Shown: positions 32,346-45,216, counted from the first letter of the stretch. The stretch is 64,000 nucleotides of DNA from Pyronema omphalodes (GCA_024516155.1 JAJJXM010000074.1:207494-271493); one strand, 5' to 3'. Numbers and translations: made by a program. The notes: generated by a model from the sequence alone, not told the origin.

Positions 32346-33280
32346 CTTCCACAGGTATTGCTTGGTTACCGGTGTTTGTCCTCAGGGAGGTTTACCCGGT
32401 GCTCAGGATAAGTAGTCACGCTTGCCTGATTTATGCCTCCTTAGGTGCAGACAAGTGTTGGTGAAATGGTTGGGTAAATGGGTGTAGGAGATTAGGGTCC
32501 CTCATGAGGAGACTTCGGTCTCGAGGACAGGAAAAATGGCTGTACATATTGCTTTTACCCGCATAGGGCTTAAGGGCCTCGATAGGACGTATGATTGAAA
32601 TAAATGAATAAGTGGGTGGTGATGGGTAAAATGGCGGCAGGTGCACAAATTCTGGAGGAGGGTGTCTGAAGCTTGGTATAAAAAGTTCTCCATCACTATT
32701 TCCATGCGGCGGTAACCTCTGTGTATTGGAACTTTTCAGCGGTCCTGACTGTTTTGTATGGGAAATAACGGTATTTTGTGCTGTAACAATATAGTGCGAA
32801 AAACTTGCAGGGTATCGTTATTAAAAGGTGAAGCGGAAGGTGTTTTTGGCGCTACGAGGGGTACTCCTGACGCTAAACAGAGTGTAGAGGTTGATGAGCG
32901 TACTTCCGCCCTCAGCGCTCTGTGTCTCAAGCCATCACTAGCGTCACGCTAGCATTCATACAATTATTTCCTGTGAATACCATTACATTTGCCAGTCCGG
33001 ACCCTATTGTTATAGACAGGTTTTATTGTAGTGAAATTGGGCTTCTATCTGTGTACGCAAGATGGTGTGACACTGGACGTCCGACTGCAGCCTGTGCATT
33101 AAGTTTGCAGCGGGTCAGTCAAATATCTTAAAGATGCGCTGGATAGTAGAGACATTCTGCAGTGGGACATCCGACTGATGTATAATTTTCTGTTGATATG
33201 GAAGGGTTTCATTGCAAATCGAAAGTGATGGCCGTATGATTAACATTTGCGGTGGAACCGAGCTGTCACAAAATATCACT
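32346..33280. other. Gene-free stretch
   Basis: No supported gene; a possible SINE body would lie in the first few hundred bases. Confidence 0.45.
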
Positions 33281-33878
33281 CATTTCGGCAGAGCTCTCCA
33301 CGGTCCGTCCGGTCCAGTTCTGGCTACAAGCCAAACTGGACTACATACCACAGTCTGGTCCGGTTCTTGGACTGGGACTGGCAGTCTTTTTTACATGGTG
33401 GACTGGACCGCCTGTGGGTGACTGTAATGACCATGGGGTCACGCAAAATCACTTGCAGGTGACGGAAAATTGTGAGCTGTTGAGTTCCATCAGTCTCAAA
33501 GAAAATAAAATAGAAATGGGGTGCGCGGGGGCGATATACTCACTGGTGGACGCAAACACGCGTCAAGAAAGATCTTTTGCAGTGGACGATGCTATATAGC
33601 TCCAACCTTGTTGCGCGGCAAGCGGCCTTTCTGGGGCCCAGCTTGTTTTGTCAGCGGCGGTTGCTACTCCCCACCCACTAGTGCTTAGAGATTGGCGAGA
33701 AACCCGCAGTCCCGCAGTCCCGCAGTCACCTGCAGTCCGGTGCAGTCTTATTTTTCTTGAGACTGGGACCGGACCACATGGTTACGGTCCTTGAGAATTT
33801 CAGACTGGACTGGACTACATCATGTAGTCCGGTCCAGTCCACAGTCACGGACGAACCATGGGGAGTTTCGCATTTCGG
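33281..33878. mobile_element. hAT-type MITE, 582-bp copy with perfect TSD
   Basis: The element is 33289..33870. Identical octamers CATTTCGG lie at 33281-33288 and 33871-33878. The left end CAGAGCTCTCCACGGTCCGT matches the 43862 copy; the right end is slightly eroded (CATGGGGAGTTTCG). The interior shares long blocks with 43862-44760, including GCGGCAAGCGGCC, GCGGCGGTTGCTACT and GCGAGA.ACCCGCAGTC, in the same order. Many GGTCCAGTC/GGACTGGACC inverted motifs form the subterminal regions. Non-coding. Confidence 0.9.
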
Positions 33879-34170
33879 CTTTGCAATGCGCATTATGTGG
33901 TTTAGATAATATGAAACAGATGTATAAGTAATCTACAAGAATAAATGCCGTGATATATACAATAACTAATGATACTCCAACACCTAACGCCAATACCCAG
34001 ATGCCCTTATTATCTTTGTTATTTCCTTGTTCGGTTTACCCACTTGCCCACCCACTCAAACCCATCACCTGCTCCTCCAAAACTCCCGTTCACTCACGCC
34101 CCCCCGCGCGCTCACAAGTTTAAATTAAAGTATCCCCGATCTAGGAAAACGAAATATGCCGCAGTTTATG

Positions 34171-35454
34171 TCAAACATGATCTGTAATATCCATTTCACT
34201 TGACCCCGTTGTTCCTGTCGTCTGCATAGTTTCCAGCGAATGCACACCCTGAACCGTAACAAAATGCCAATCACTAGGCGGAGTACTAGTTCCCTGCCTC
34301 GAGCTCCTAGCACTCCATGCCTTTCGAATTGGATTTAAACTTGGAATACTACTAGCCACTATGCCCACAGCAAGTTCAACTCTGCATAATATTAGCAAAA
34401 TTCATCAACCATCATTCTCATCATCATCATCATCATAATCATTATTAAAAAAAAAAAAACGTTCACTGCGGCGTTGAGAAAAAATTGAATAGAAGGGTAA
34501 TACTAACACTGTCCAAACACACATCCTAACAGCATCCCAACTAACCGTCTGCCATCTAAACCCCCAATTCCCCTCCGGCACCCTCATCGCCGCTGCAAAA
34601 CAAGCCAACAACCCAATCCCCAACAAACCGCTCAGCTGAAACTTCTGTCTTAAACTCAAACATTTCATCCTAGCCACCATCACCACGGGTACCAACCAAG
34701 CCATAACGTCCAATACCATATTTATCATCGGTACCAATAAAAACGGCGTAGAATCCCTAGACCAACATTTCGTTCCTGGTGGTCTTGCGTACGGTACAAT
34801 CCAGAATGATGATATGGGTGTGCAACGGAATAGGATTATGCATTCGGATACTATTACTCCGGTTATGTTTAGGAAGATGAAGAAATGCGTGGCGTAGAAA
34901 ACAAATTGATGGGGTGAGAGACGTCGCATGAACTGATGGATTGAGATACGGATTAACGCCGCCGAAGGGGGGTAGATTAATCGAACTCCGACTCCGATGG
35001 GCCACAGACGAGAGAGCTTGGTATGCGAGACTGAGGGAAGTCCGAACCCGAGAGTGGTCATGTAGGTGTGCGTTATTACTATTGCTATTAGACCAATCTG
35101 GTGATATGTTAGTTGAATATTGAAATGGTTTTATTAACTAATGGAAGAAGGAGACAGGGTTGAAGGGAGGAGGGGTAGAAAAATATAGACGTTGATGGTA
35201 ATACATAAGCTAAAAACAAAACAAGCTTTGATAGGCTTAGTGGAAGTGTGGTAAGGGAAAAAAAAAAGAGAAAAGTGATATCAAACTTTTATTAAACATG
35301 AACTTACCAAAGCGAAGAAGATTGTCCAGTCCTCAGCACCAAGACCGAATGCAATTCGAGTTCGAGAATAAAATCGACAGCAGATGATAAGAATTGTCAC
35401 TGTTAGTAAAGTATATTCTATGCTGAGCATGAAGGCGATTCGTGAGTGTCCCAT
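34171..35454 (-). CDS. PTH11-like (fungal rhodopsin-domain) integral membrane protein
   Basis: Three exons, complement(35308..35454), (34508..35097), (34171..34381), give 315 residues. Introns are 210 and 126 bp (donors GTAAGT and GTTAGT, acceptors CACCAG and ATGCAG, phases 0 and 2). The N-terminus MGHSRIAFMLSIEYTLLTVT starts a first helix, then CCRFYSRTRIAFGLGAEDWT, the conserved R.Y.R......G.dDw motif of the family. Further helices include IGLIAIVITH, FFIFLNITGVIVSECIILF, PMINMVLDVMAWLVPVVMVA and FQLSGLLGIGLLACFAAAMR. The last exon supplies TVVELAVGIVASSIPSLNPI, the diagnostic E....I.a..P.l.P block, which confirms the second intron. A Ser/Thr-rich cytosolic tail follows. Seven helices and family membership suggest a plasma-membrane sensor; no ligand can be inferred. 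The N-terminus is rather short for the family, so an upstream exon is possible. Confidence 0.82.
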
Positions 35455-37746
35455 CCTTGGGATTGGTTTTTTTGTTTTTTTTTTCTTTTATTTTTTCTGA
35501 TGTCTTTCTCTTTGGTCGGTGATATATAATGGGTTACAGGAAATCTGTACGCGCGTCCGGGGTTGAAGGTTGAATACACTATACAGTATACACAAGTGAG
35601 ATTGAGTGAGAAAAAAAATAACACGCCACCGTTGTACAGAAATGATGGGAGCAGATGGTTATATCTAACTTGGTAGGGTGTTCAAGTATTTTTCTTTCAT
35701 TTGTTTTTTTTTTGTGTTCTTCTTTTCTTTTCTTTTTTCTTTTTCTTTTTCGAGGATCCACGCGAAGGCACCTCCAATAGAAAGATCACCTGGGCCGTCA
35801 TCGATAGTTGCACTGGGCGTAAAATCAACTGCCATTAGCCGCCCAGAATGCAATGTGGATATGATCATAATGTGATTTATGAATTGGGAACCTGAAATTG
35901 TTACATACTTACACGGAACGTGGGGTTCAGATGTTACCGCTTTTGTCAACCCCGTATCTTGGTGTTCGGGACATTGAGAATAATGTTCGGTTTTTTACCA
36001 ACATTTTGGGTTTGTGGCTTGATGGCGATGATCAAGCGTAATGCATTGTTGACATACATAATTACTCGTTAGTTGTGGAGATGATGGCATCCCGCGTCGC
36101 TTAAAGAGATTACAACGGTCACGTTTTATCGCAGTAACAATTAGACACACATTAGGTTTGTCGTAACTTTTACCTACAGTCAGTCGCTGGAAACCAATCA
36201 AAATCCATCTATCTGCCACTGCTTATCAACTTTCATTGTGTTTTTCAAGCGAACTGAGACTTTTAAGAAAGTGCCAGTTTTTAATTACCTCTTCTCTGTA
36301 AAAGACTTTCCCAGAGGACAAAAGAACGAGAAAAACCCAATGCTTATCCGCATTGACAACTGAGCGTGTTTTACCTTTCTGCACTTTTGCCAGACCATCC
36401 ATCGTTGGGTATACTGTGCAAACTTAAGCTCTTACAATTAACGAATCGTCATTGGACGGAATTTTTATCCGTCACATGCGTCAAATGATCCCAAGAAATG
36501 GAAAACGAGCGGGATGTCCCAAGCGAGATTTGACGACCGCGCTTTCGGATGCGCGTGCACGGACCGTTTTTTTTGAGGCGGGATGCCATGCGGTTATCTG
36601 TATCTAAAACCGCACTAAGTGAAACTTGAAAAGCGAAGCCTTTTCGCTTGTATGGAATGTTATGTTAAGTCGTTTTAAATATCACGGTTGACGTGGAACA
36701 CCGAGAATACTCAACTCCACTATATGCGAAAATGAAGTCGAATTTAAAAGCCCCATACGTGACGATAAGTACCACTAATGCATGCCGCTGTCATTAATAA
36801 TCAACAGATGAAAGACAGTGTAGACAGCAGTCGAAATGTCTTAGAATAGATGATTTATGATATCAGTTCTTGGATTTTCGGTGCTTGCGATGATGGAAGA
36901 AATTCGGACTGTGGATACACCATGCATGTACTCTATTGATGATTCCGGTAATCAGAGAGAAGAGAAAGACAAACCGCGACACGACCGCTTTGATGGTTTT
37001 TTTTTTGTATCGCGATAGTCTTAAGCGCCCGCATGCAACTACTTCACAGGGCGGATCTAGGATAGTCCGGTGGAGATCAGCGGGGGGGTGGCGGAGTTAG
37101 GCGAGCCGCAGTTATTCGTTTATTCATACTCGCTTGCAACTGTAACATAATTATGGCGTTGTTTGCAGAAGAAACACGATTCTTGAATTGAGCACCACTG
37201 GAATCACCTAGACTATATCCAGAAAACCGCGACCTTTCTTTTAGGCCCGAAACTCTTTGTCGTTTTCTGTTCGTTCTGTAAAAGTCGTCATTTCCCAGCG
37301 CTTTGGTTGCGCTCGGGCCAGCCGCATAAAGCGGCGGCAGGGTTGAGAAAAGCGGCGCGTAGGGCTTAGGGCCTGGGCAATGTTTGGCGATGGACAATGG
37401 GCTCGCACCACATGTAACGCTTGCAGTAATACCCGCGACAATGCGTCAGTCAGTGAGAGAAATTATCCGCGTAGGCGGGTAAATTGAAATTTCGTACATT
37501 CAAACGCGCGGCTTAGCGCGGTGTGTCCAGGTGTGTCGGAAAGTAAATTAGGCCGATGTTCCGACATGAACCTTGGCACATCTTCACTCGTGTTGCTACA
37601 TCTTGCTCCACCAACACCAATCAGCCCGTTGTCTCTTCGCATTGTCAATCGATCAGTATTCAAAACCACCAAAATTCCACCTGATCTTGCGGTTCTTTCT
37701 CTAAAGGCTGCACATAGCTCTCGATCTACCCATCTGCGTCGGTACA
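35455..37746. other. Intergenic, 2.3 kb
   Basis: No firm gene. The minus-strand frame complement(37241..37441), MSRVLLQALHVVRAHCPSPN..., is Arg-rich and could be a mitochondrial presequence-like first exon, but no following exon is recognised. CT-rich tracts near 35,470 and 35,700 are simple sequence. Confidence 0.45.
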
Positions 37747-38530
37747 ATGACTCAAGAAGACGCTGTCGACCATCCGTCTCCGATGGAACATTCTGCCCAA
37801 AACCCAATTACAGAGGTTTCCCCCACATTTCTCCCCGCGGAAGGGTAAGCTGATATTCTTGGAGCATGTTGAGATTGCTTGATTGTGGACTAACATCCCT
37901 CCAGAGACGTCGTTTCTGTCATCACGCGGCACAACATTCGGTAAGACCCACACAATTCTCCTATCTTTCCAATAAAAAATAACACAATATAACTTACACT
38001 ATGAGAGATACCATGGTACTGTTCATGATGCTGTCACTGTGGAGGGGACTAGTTTAATTCGGAATGAAAGACAACCAGTACCAGACATCGAAAAAATCCT
38101 CCTCGAGCTCAAAAATGCAGTTTCCTACGGAACTGAACACCGGGACTGGCGTGAACTCAAACAACCGGTTCTTGCAACACCCGAAAATGTGTACCTCCGA
38201 CTAATGCTAAAATGGGAACATATAATTGAGATCACATACGAGAAGTATTCTTGGGCCGACGGTACAACCTCAGGGAACCTTAGAAGCAGAACTAGCTCGG
38301 CTAGCGATCTCAGTGCAATCCAGAAAGATAAATCTATGGATGATCGACATAATACTCTCGGAGAGGTTCGTGCAGTGCCATGCAAGACGTGCAAGGATGG
38401 AATCGCTTGGGATCATCCTAGTAACAAGGTTCGTAAATGCATGACACTGTGGAAAGACGAGTTTGAATTATTTTTTAACCGTTACATAGCCGCCATGGAG
38501 CACCGGTATATGCGGGAACTGCAGATATGA
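37747..38530 (+). CDS. Unrecognised three-exon protein
   Basis: Exons 37747..37844, 37905..37940 and 38008..38530 give 218 residues. Introns are 60 and 67 bp with GTAAGC and GTAAGA donors; the first has an ACTAAC branch. The product begins MTQEDAVDHPSPMEHSAQNP. The second and third exons encode RHNIRYHGTVHDAVTVEGTS, continuing into LEDIKNAV-like helical sequence. The middle is Ser-rich and possibly disordered (SGNLRSRTSSASDLS). One CKTC pair lies near residue 165 and the C-terminus is helical (FELFFNRYIAAMEHRYMREL). No known domain is recognised. Phase agreement across two introns and clean codon usage make it a likely real gene. The 3' end is uncertain because coding-like sequence resumes at 38578. 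Confidence 0.6.
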
Positions 38531-38577
38531 TCAAGCGGTAAATGATCTACCATCGTGTTACGCAAATCTTTCCCCAG

Positions 38578-38897
38578 ACGCGGAGCCTATAAAGCAGAAG
38601 GAAGCAGAAGAAACTCCCTCATCGACAGAAGACATGAAACAGCAAATAGTAGAAGAGACTAGACCATCTTCGATTACCCCTCCCCCAGTGACGGAGACAA
38701 CGGGCCAGCAAAAAATGGTAGAAGAGAGCGGATCATCTTCCAACAACGCTCCCCCGGAAGCAGCGGTTATGAAACAGCAAGCAGCAGATGACTCCGATTC
38801 ATCTTCCGCTACTCTCCGCCGAAAATCTGAGTCTAGCAGCAAAACATCACCGCCAAAGAAAAAGAATAAGAAGAAGGGAAAGAAGAGGAGCTGGTAA
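38578..38897 (+). CDS. Possible 3' exon with acidic/basic low-complexity tail
   Basis: After an acceptor-like TTTCCCCAG (ending 38577) an open frame reads AEPIKQKEAEETPSSTEDMK, then three imperfect repeats of KQQ.VEES..SS..PP. It closes with a lysine-rich end PPKKKNKKKGKKRSW resembling a nuclear-localisation tail. No GT donor in the gene at 37747 joins it in phase except a weak GTTACA at 38481, so it may be an alternative exon, part of a 3' UTR, or a frame broken from the upstream gene by an indel. Confidence 0.35.
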
Positions 38898-40304
38898 ATC
38901 ATCAAATAATTAAGCATGTGATCTTGTATGTCTTTACCTGGGGTATTACTACAGAAGGTTAACTTCGTGACAGAAGCCTATATTGAGGGCCTTGTGTAAG
39001 TATGGAACTCTCTCACCCACGCATGAAGCTGATGATCTCTAACACCTTTTATCTACAGGTACAAGTGTTTTGGCTTTTGCTATTGATGCATGCTCTTTCA
39101 AGTGGCACCACGACCTCATGCTTTTTGTAGGAATTATACAATGATTAATAAATGAAAAATATGATGTAGTGTTACTAATCTCAGCCTCTTGTTCGAATCT
39201 CGTGAAGTAATCCAGTAACACCTATAATTGCAGCGATATCGGGCCCTATCTTTGAAGCTACATATATGCGTTATTTATCACCCTGGTTTTGCTGCCGAGT
39301 CCGCAGTGGGGGCTTACCTTGGCACTTCCTAGCAAACGTAAGGAACCATATCCATTAGTAATCGGCAATATCCGAGTGATTTCACATGCACGCACCACCG
39401 ACACCTCCGCTACCTCCGGATCTCCCAACTGCACTGTAAATATACTCTCTTACAAATTCAACCAACTTCCGTACTATTCCGTCTGGTGTACGCATTCCGA
39501 TCAGCGATTGGGTTGCTATGTGGCATTTTGGTCCGAGCGGGCGAGGGGCTGGGGTTATCTTGAGCACACAGGCTAGGAGACTGGAGTACTTACTCCGACA
39601 CCATACCACAACATCATTGTCCCAACAGTGCCCTAGATGTCCAAAACAATTGTCAGTTACTACAGGATCTACCGCTCTGCCCTCAACACCCCGTGGGTGC
39701 TACAAAATGCGGGTTTCACAGGTCATGGAAGTGATTATTATGGAAAATATGGAAGAGAAAAAAAAAAGAAGAAAAGGATAAGAAAAATAAAGAAAAAGCA
39801 TAAGAAAAAAAAGGGATGAGAAAGGAAAAACAAATGAAAAAACAAATTGTGGGAATGGGGCTGAGGATAAGGTTGGTTCGACGTGATGTTCCATATATCT
39901 GATGCCGGGAGTCAGTATGTTGCTGTAGAGACAAACGCCCTCTCCGGCTGAAGGAAAGCGCAACTCGCAATTTCATGAATGTGGTGGTATTGTGGTTCAG
40001 CTTTAGTGGTGGTGAAGATAGATGTCACCGGTTCACGAAGAATGATCATAAAAATATATCTGTGGAAATCTAGGACATGTCACGGAAGACGAATATTATA
40101 TACTTAGTCCATGTTACAAGCAGTGATTTTATTAACTAACCAAACAAACATTTATAGCATAATCAATATAAAAGAGTGTTCACAAAGCATTCCCTCTATA
40201 CAAGCGATTTATACAAGCGATTTAAAGTAAAAAAACATTTAGTGATACAAAATACTCTCAGTGTAATAACCAGTCCGCTTTTCTTTATAACCTCGGTTAC
40301 TCAA
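38898..40304. other. Intergenic, 1.4 kb
   Basis: Converging 3' flanks. Frames near 39,289-39,780 are open on both strands but unrecognised. A-rich and T-rich tracts lie at 39,760-39,840. Confidence 0.45.
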
Positions 40305-43237
40305 TTACCACACGGAGACTTTCTTCATCGTCTCCGTCGCCTCCTTAAGACTCCCGACCACAGTCCAATTATCAATTCTTACCATCAACGCGCCCCATTT
40401 ATGACTCTTCATCGCCTCCGCAACACCTTCTTCCATCCACCATGCAATCTCAACCAAATGCGACCAAACATTGCTATCAAGCACCTTCACTTCGAAATTG
40501 GTGTAAAAGTAAGCATCGTCAACACCCTGGCCCTGCGAAAGTAACTTGTGTAATCTCCCCCATTCTTGCCCGCGAGTAGTTGCATTCCTCGCAAGAATAA
40601 ATGAAAAAATATTCATCATAGTGGTGGGGCCTACTCCCAAGTCTAGTTCCATGTTTATAGTGTATTTCGTTACTTCTGAGCGTAAAGGAAGTGGCGTGAG
40701 AAGATGGAACGGTAGTAACAGTTGGTATCGAGTCAATAGCGACTTTAGCTCTGGGATGAAGGCAGCAACTTTGAAGTCTTTGATTTGTCCGTGATTCTTC
40801 TTGTTGGAGTTAATGTACGTAACTTCGTACAATTCCTGGGGAAGGTGAGCAGGCGGCCGAGCGGATGTCCGTATCGATCCCATCAGAAGTTTGTCCACAA
40901 CATCGCTGATCCAATGTGCCGGTATGCGTCGAACATCTACCAAATATATACAGAGGCGAACAAAGGTCGCCAGAGTGAGGGGTTGGCAGACAGTTGCTCC
41001 TGAAAAGGGTATTACGATCTTCAGAAAGACATGGATAAGCCATCTTCCGAATAGTTCCTTCTGAGGCTTGATGTCCATTCTTTTCTTCAAGCTCCAGAAA
41101 CTGATTGAAAAGTCAGGAGGCCCAGTATCTTCCTCCGATTTCTCCTCTGTCAGCGCGGGTTCAAGCTTCCTCAGTCCTAGAAAGCATTCGGCCTGCTCAA
41201 CGGATGGTAGACAAAAGTATTCAGCCATTGTGTGGCGAATATTATAAAAGAAGCCTTGTGTTTCCGGCATGCTGCTCTGGACGAATGCGGATTGTATACC
41301 ATCCTTCAGGGACGGAATAGCATGAACGAGCATTGCCAAGTGACCACCGTAATATTCGCTGGTTCCAACCAGTTAATTGCATTTTCAAAGTTCAAAGACT
41401 AATGGGTACTCACGCTGAATTGCCCAGATAGATAACGTCAAATTCCATCTCTTTCTCGCCCTCTATTCCCCACCGATAGCGGTCAAGTTGAGACAGCGTA
41501 TCGCCAACACCGATTGTGACTTTCAAATTTATCTGCTGCAAAGCATTACTGCACGATAAAAAAAACGGTGCGATGGCGTCGACAATTCCGAAAGGCACTG
41601 TTTCAGCCGAGCGTTGTGTAACGAGGTTGATGATATCGTTTTTACCATTTTCGGATATACCTTTCAAGAGTAAATCCAGCAGCTCAATCGTATCCCAGGA
41701 CTCAATCCACGTCGTCTGACTGTGGAGAAGTTAATTAATCAGTAATGCCATGTGGAGGGAACGAATCACTTACTTCTGATCATAATATTGCGTAGCCTGC
41801 CACAGCGTGAAATTACTGTTCCAATTTTTTGCCGCGTATTCCCTTAACATGCTTGCTCGGGTCTCTGGGGATTCTGTTTCAAGTTCTTTGAGCAGCCGGT
41901 GGAGTTCTGGCTCCTTTGCCTTCGTCAACATTCGCGATGGATAAACCATACGGCTCTCCTTATATTGCGACCACTCCTTCTCTAACTGCAGAACGCCTCC
42001 CATGAGCCCTGTCTGAATCAGTTCTTCATGGACCGCAAACCGGCGAATACCAACAACGGCTTGGGCATAACCAACATCAAAAATCTCGGTAAGATAGTTG
42101 GCCTGCGATACCCAACCGATGAAGACCTGCTGGATAGCCTTATATGTACCCGGTGTACACTTCAACCATGAAATGCCGAAGTTTTCATCGCCGTCTATCA
42201 ATGAATCAATGATTTCCACAAGTGCCCTGTGAATATATGACGGCATAATATCGCATCCATATACATACCAAATTGTCGACAGAATCTGTTCACGCTGAAC
42301 CTCAACTTGATCATTACTGAAGCGCTTTTCTACGCTAGACAAATCATGGAGAAGTCGCAGGATAATAACAGTTCGAGCCATAGTGTATGCACTCTCATCC
42401 TGTAAGGCCATGAAAAAAGAATCATTGTTGTCCCTTGAAGGTGGTAGTCCGTAAGTCGGTCGAAGTCGGTTGTAGCAATCTAGGTGGTGGAGTTGTTGAT
42501 AGAAAGATCGTGCATCGCCATCTGCTCCGTAAAAGAAAGAAAGATTCAAAACAGGTTCAAAGCTCTCCGTGCTCTTGGCGAGGATATCTTCGTCCGTTAT
42601 GGCCGCAATGGCATAATCAAAACCATGCAGGATATGCCAACAAAACTCGGATCTTGAACATCAGCATCATGAAAACTCACCGGCAGTTGAAGAACTCACA
42701 GATTCGGTCTGAGTCTCGGAATACTTGCCGCAGCCTCGAACGCCACCTTCTTATTCTTTCTGGGTAGAGTCAAATGATAGTAAACAGCCTTCAAAAACCC
42801 TTCTTGACCCTCAGCTCCACCATCAATGGCTTCCCGCAAAGCTACCTTAGCCTCCTGAAAGTCTCCCAGAAAGAATTGACATTTTGCCCTCCGAACCATC
42901 AGAGTCGCCCTCTTGCCATCTTCACATTCATATTGCAGAGCAGCTTCAATAGCTCGGAGGCAGGCGGGGTAGTCTCCTTGCTCATAAAGGACGGCTGTAA
43001 GGTTCCTTCGGGCTGCCAGGTTCGTGGGTTCCGTGGTGATCGCTGTCAGATACTGTAATACAGCTGTTGAATAATCAGTAACGCCAACTTCAAGAAACAG
43101 CTAGTATTTAAAACACGCTTGAAAGTTTTACCTTCGTCAAACTTTCCTGTCGAGTAGAAGATGTTGCCTTTTTGCATAGCTTCGCTAGCAGCGGCTGTAT
43201 TTGCGGCAGCAATTGCTGTAGCTTTATCAGTCGGCAT
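40305..43237 (-). CDS. TPR-containing DUF4470/MYND-associated type protein
   Basis: Five exons, complement: 43132..43237, 42700..43063, 41774..42652, 41414..41719, 40305..41358, give 902 residues. Introns are 47-68 bp, donors GTAAAA, GTGAGT, GTAAGT and GTGAGT, all in phase. The N-terminus (MPTDKATAIAAANTAAASEA) starts a TPR region of about 150 residues (GNIFYSTGKFDEA, NLAARRNLTAVLYEQGDYPA, RRAKCQFFLGDFQEAKVAL). Further on, QPLTLATFVRLCIYLVDVRR followed by PAHWISDVVDKLL and TSARPP matches the block shared by fungal DUF4470-type proteins (arl..hL...g.PaHWl...l..i....i.TtARPP). That family often carries a MYND finger; none is visible here. Function unknown; the TPR suggests a chaperone or protein-complex role. 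The ATG at 43237 was chosen over one at 43420, whose extra sequence is low complexity. Confidence 0.78.
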
Positions 43238-43853
43238 TGTGTTGTTGAAGAAGTAGTAGAGATGTGTTGGGACGATGGAGAATGGAGGAATGGAGAGGAC
43301 GAGGTGAGTTCCAACATAGGAGGGGTTCCAGGTGGAAGTACGTGCGAGCGGTATACATGGAGGAAGTGCCATACTTTCAGCGGGTATTCCTACCGCTTGG
43401 GTAGAATTCAGCACGGACATGGTGGGGTGTACCCAAGGGTATTAAACGGGGAAATACGTGGAGGCTACCAGATGATTAGAGGTAATACAGGGCATGACGG
43501 GCTCGTCCATGATATCATAGTATCATGAAGAACGTGATAATGGCTGCCGCCGGCAATATGAGAGGCTGTAATGCAACTGTAATTTTCCGTGTCATTGGGC
43601 TACAATGTTCAGTATGTTGGAGTCGCTACATGGAGGATGAGACATCTCAGGAATAGTGTTTGTACATAGAATGCACATTAAGGTACGCGAATTCAGTCTA
43701 TTGACATTTATGGCGAAAGACTAGCTTGACGGTGGATATTTTTATAGATTTGGTGAAAATGTATCTCAATTTATCTCAGTTCTCCATGTCTTAGGACTCC
43801 CGGCAGTTTATTATGGCAGTTTGTTTGCCGCGCCGGTGGGCATTGGATCCGCA
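43238..43853. other. Intergenic, promoter side of the TPR gene
   Basis: No gene; presumed 5' regulatory region of the minus-strand gene. Confidence 0.5.
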
Positions 43854-44768
43854 TATACATGCAGAGCTCCCCACGGTCCGTCCGGTCCAGTCCTGGCTAC
43901 GGACCGGACCGGACCACATATCACAGTCCGGTCCGGTGCTTGGACTGGGACTGGCAGTCATTTTTACACGGTGGACTGGACCGCCTGTGGGTGACCGTAG
44001 GTGACCATAAGGTCACACAAAATCACTCGCAGATGACCATGGGTGACCGTAGGCGACTGCAGTTTTAGTTTTTGAGCGCGCAGAAATTTCAACAGTGATT
44101 ATATCTTTCTCTACAAGAATTTATCACTACAATTTCAGAGCGGACTTAAGTAATCCCAATGAATTGCCAAAGGTTTCATGGTTACTTTTGCTAATGTTTC
44201 CCCATTTTCCCCAATTTCCTGTGAAGAACAGGAAAATTGTAAACTATTGAGGTTTATTAGCCTTGCAAACTAAAAAAAAACAAAAAAAAAACGGATGCGG
44301 TGGATAAGAAAGGACAATTACTAGCAGGCTTATATGGGAAAAGCTTCACTGCGATGGGAAAGGGGGGGGCGGGGGGTGGTCACGACACGATTTATTTGGA
44401 GGAATTTTTACATATGGAGTACCAAGAGAATCATCAGGACTACCCAGTGGTGGGGGCAAACACACGTCGAGAAAAAAAATTTTCACCGGAGGATTCTAGC
44501 TCCACCTTTGTTGACCGGCAAGCGGCCTCTCTGGTGGTCAGATTGCTGTTAGCGGCGGTTGCTACTGCCGACCCACTAGTGTTTAGGGATAAGCGAGACA
44601 CCCGCAGTCCTGCAGTCACCTGCAGTCCGGTCCAGTCTTTTTGTTTTCGAAACCTGGACCGGACTACATGGTTGCAGTCCTTGAAAACATTGGACTGGAC
44701 TGGACGACACCATGTAGTCCGGTCCAGTCCGCAGTCCTGGACGGACCGTGGGGAGCTCTGTATACATG
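43854..44768. mobile_element. hAT-type MITE, 899-bp copy with perfect TSD
   Basis: The element is 43862..44760, flanked by identical octamers TATACATG (43854-43861, 44761-44768). Both ends read CAGAGCTCCCCACGGTCCGT inward, identical for 22 bp. Subterminal GGTCCAGTC and GGACTGGACC motifs repeat many times in both orientations. The 159-residue frame inside has no similarity to transposase. It is the best-preserved of three copies in the window and reads as non-autonomous. Confidence 0.93.
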
Positions 44769-44904
44769 TAGCCTGTTAGCCTTCAGAGCATGCCTTGGCG
44801 TATCTATGTTATTATATATACACAGAAGATTCTACAGGGTTGTTGCGTCATGGCAGGCGCCAAACAAGTGTAGCACCCCAAAAGCGACGGTAAGTTACCA
44901 CCGT

Positions 44905-45059
44905 GGGAGGGAGAGATATGGGGAGGGATGGAGTGAGGGAGGATGTGAGGGAGGGAGGGAGGGAGGGAGGAGGGAGGGAGGGAGGGAGGGAGGGGATTGG
45001 AGGGATGGGAGGAGGGAGGGAGGGAGGGAGGGAGGGAGTGAGGGAGGAGGGAGGGAGGG
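44905..45059. repeat. (GGGA)n polypurine microsatellite
   Basis: About 150 bp of GGGA/GGA units, purine only from about 44975 except for occasional T. Confidence 0.92.
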
Positions 45060-45102
45060 TTTATTTATTTATTTATTTTATTTATTTATTTATTTATTTA
45101 TT

Positions 45103-45150
<48 letters not shown>

Positions 45151-45172
45151 TTATTATATTTATTTATTTATT

Positions 45173-45216
<44 letters not shown>

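Noticed and set aside
34405..34507. Asp/Glu/Asn-rich C-terminus (FFFFNNDYDDDDDEN) for the PTH11-like protein
   Set aside because: It is intron read-through; splicing at GTTAGT (34507) to the acceptor at 34382 gives the conserved family C-terminus.
39190..39230. B-box-like GTTCGAATCTC suggesting a tRNA
   Set aside because: No A box at the right distance upstream and no acceptor-stem pairing.
44300..44779. 159-residue frame inside the hAT-type MITE
   Set aside because: It spans the right TIR and has no similarity to transposases or other proteins; the other copies do not preserve it.
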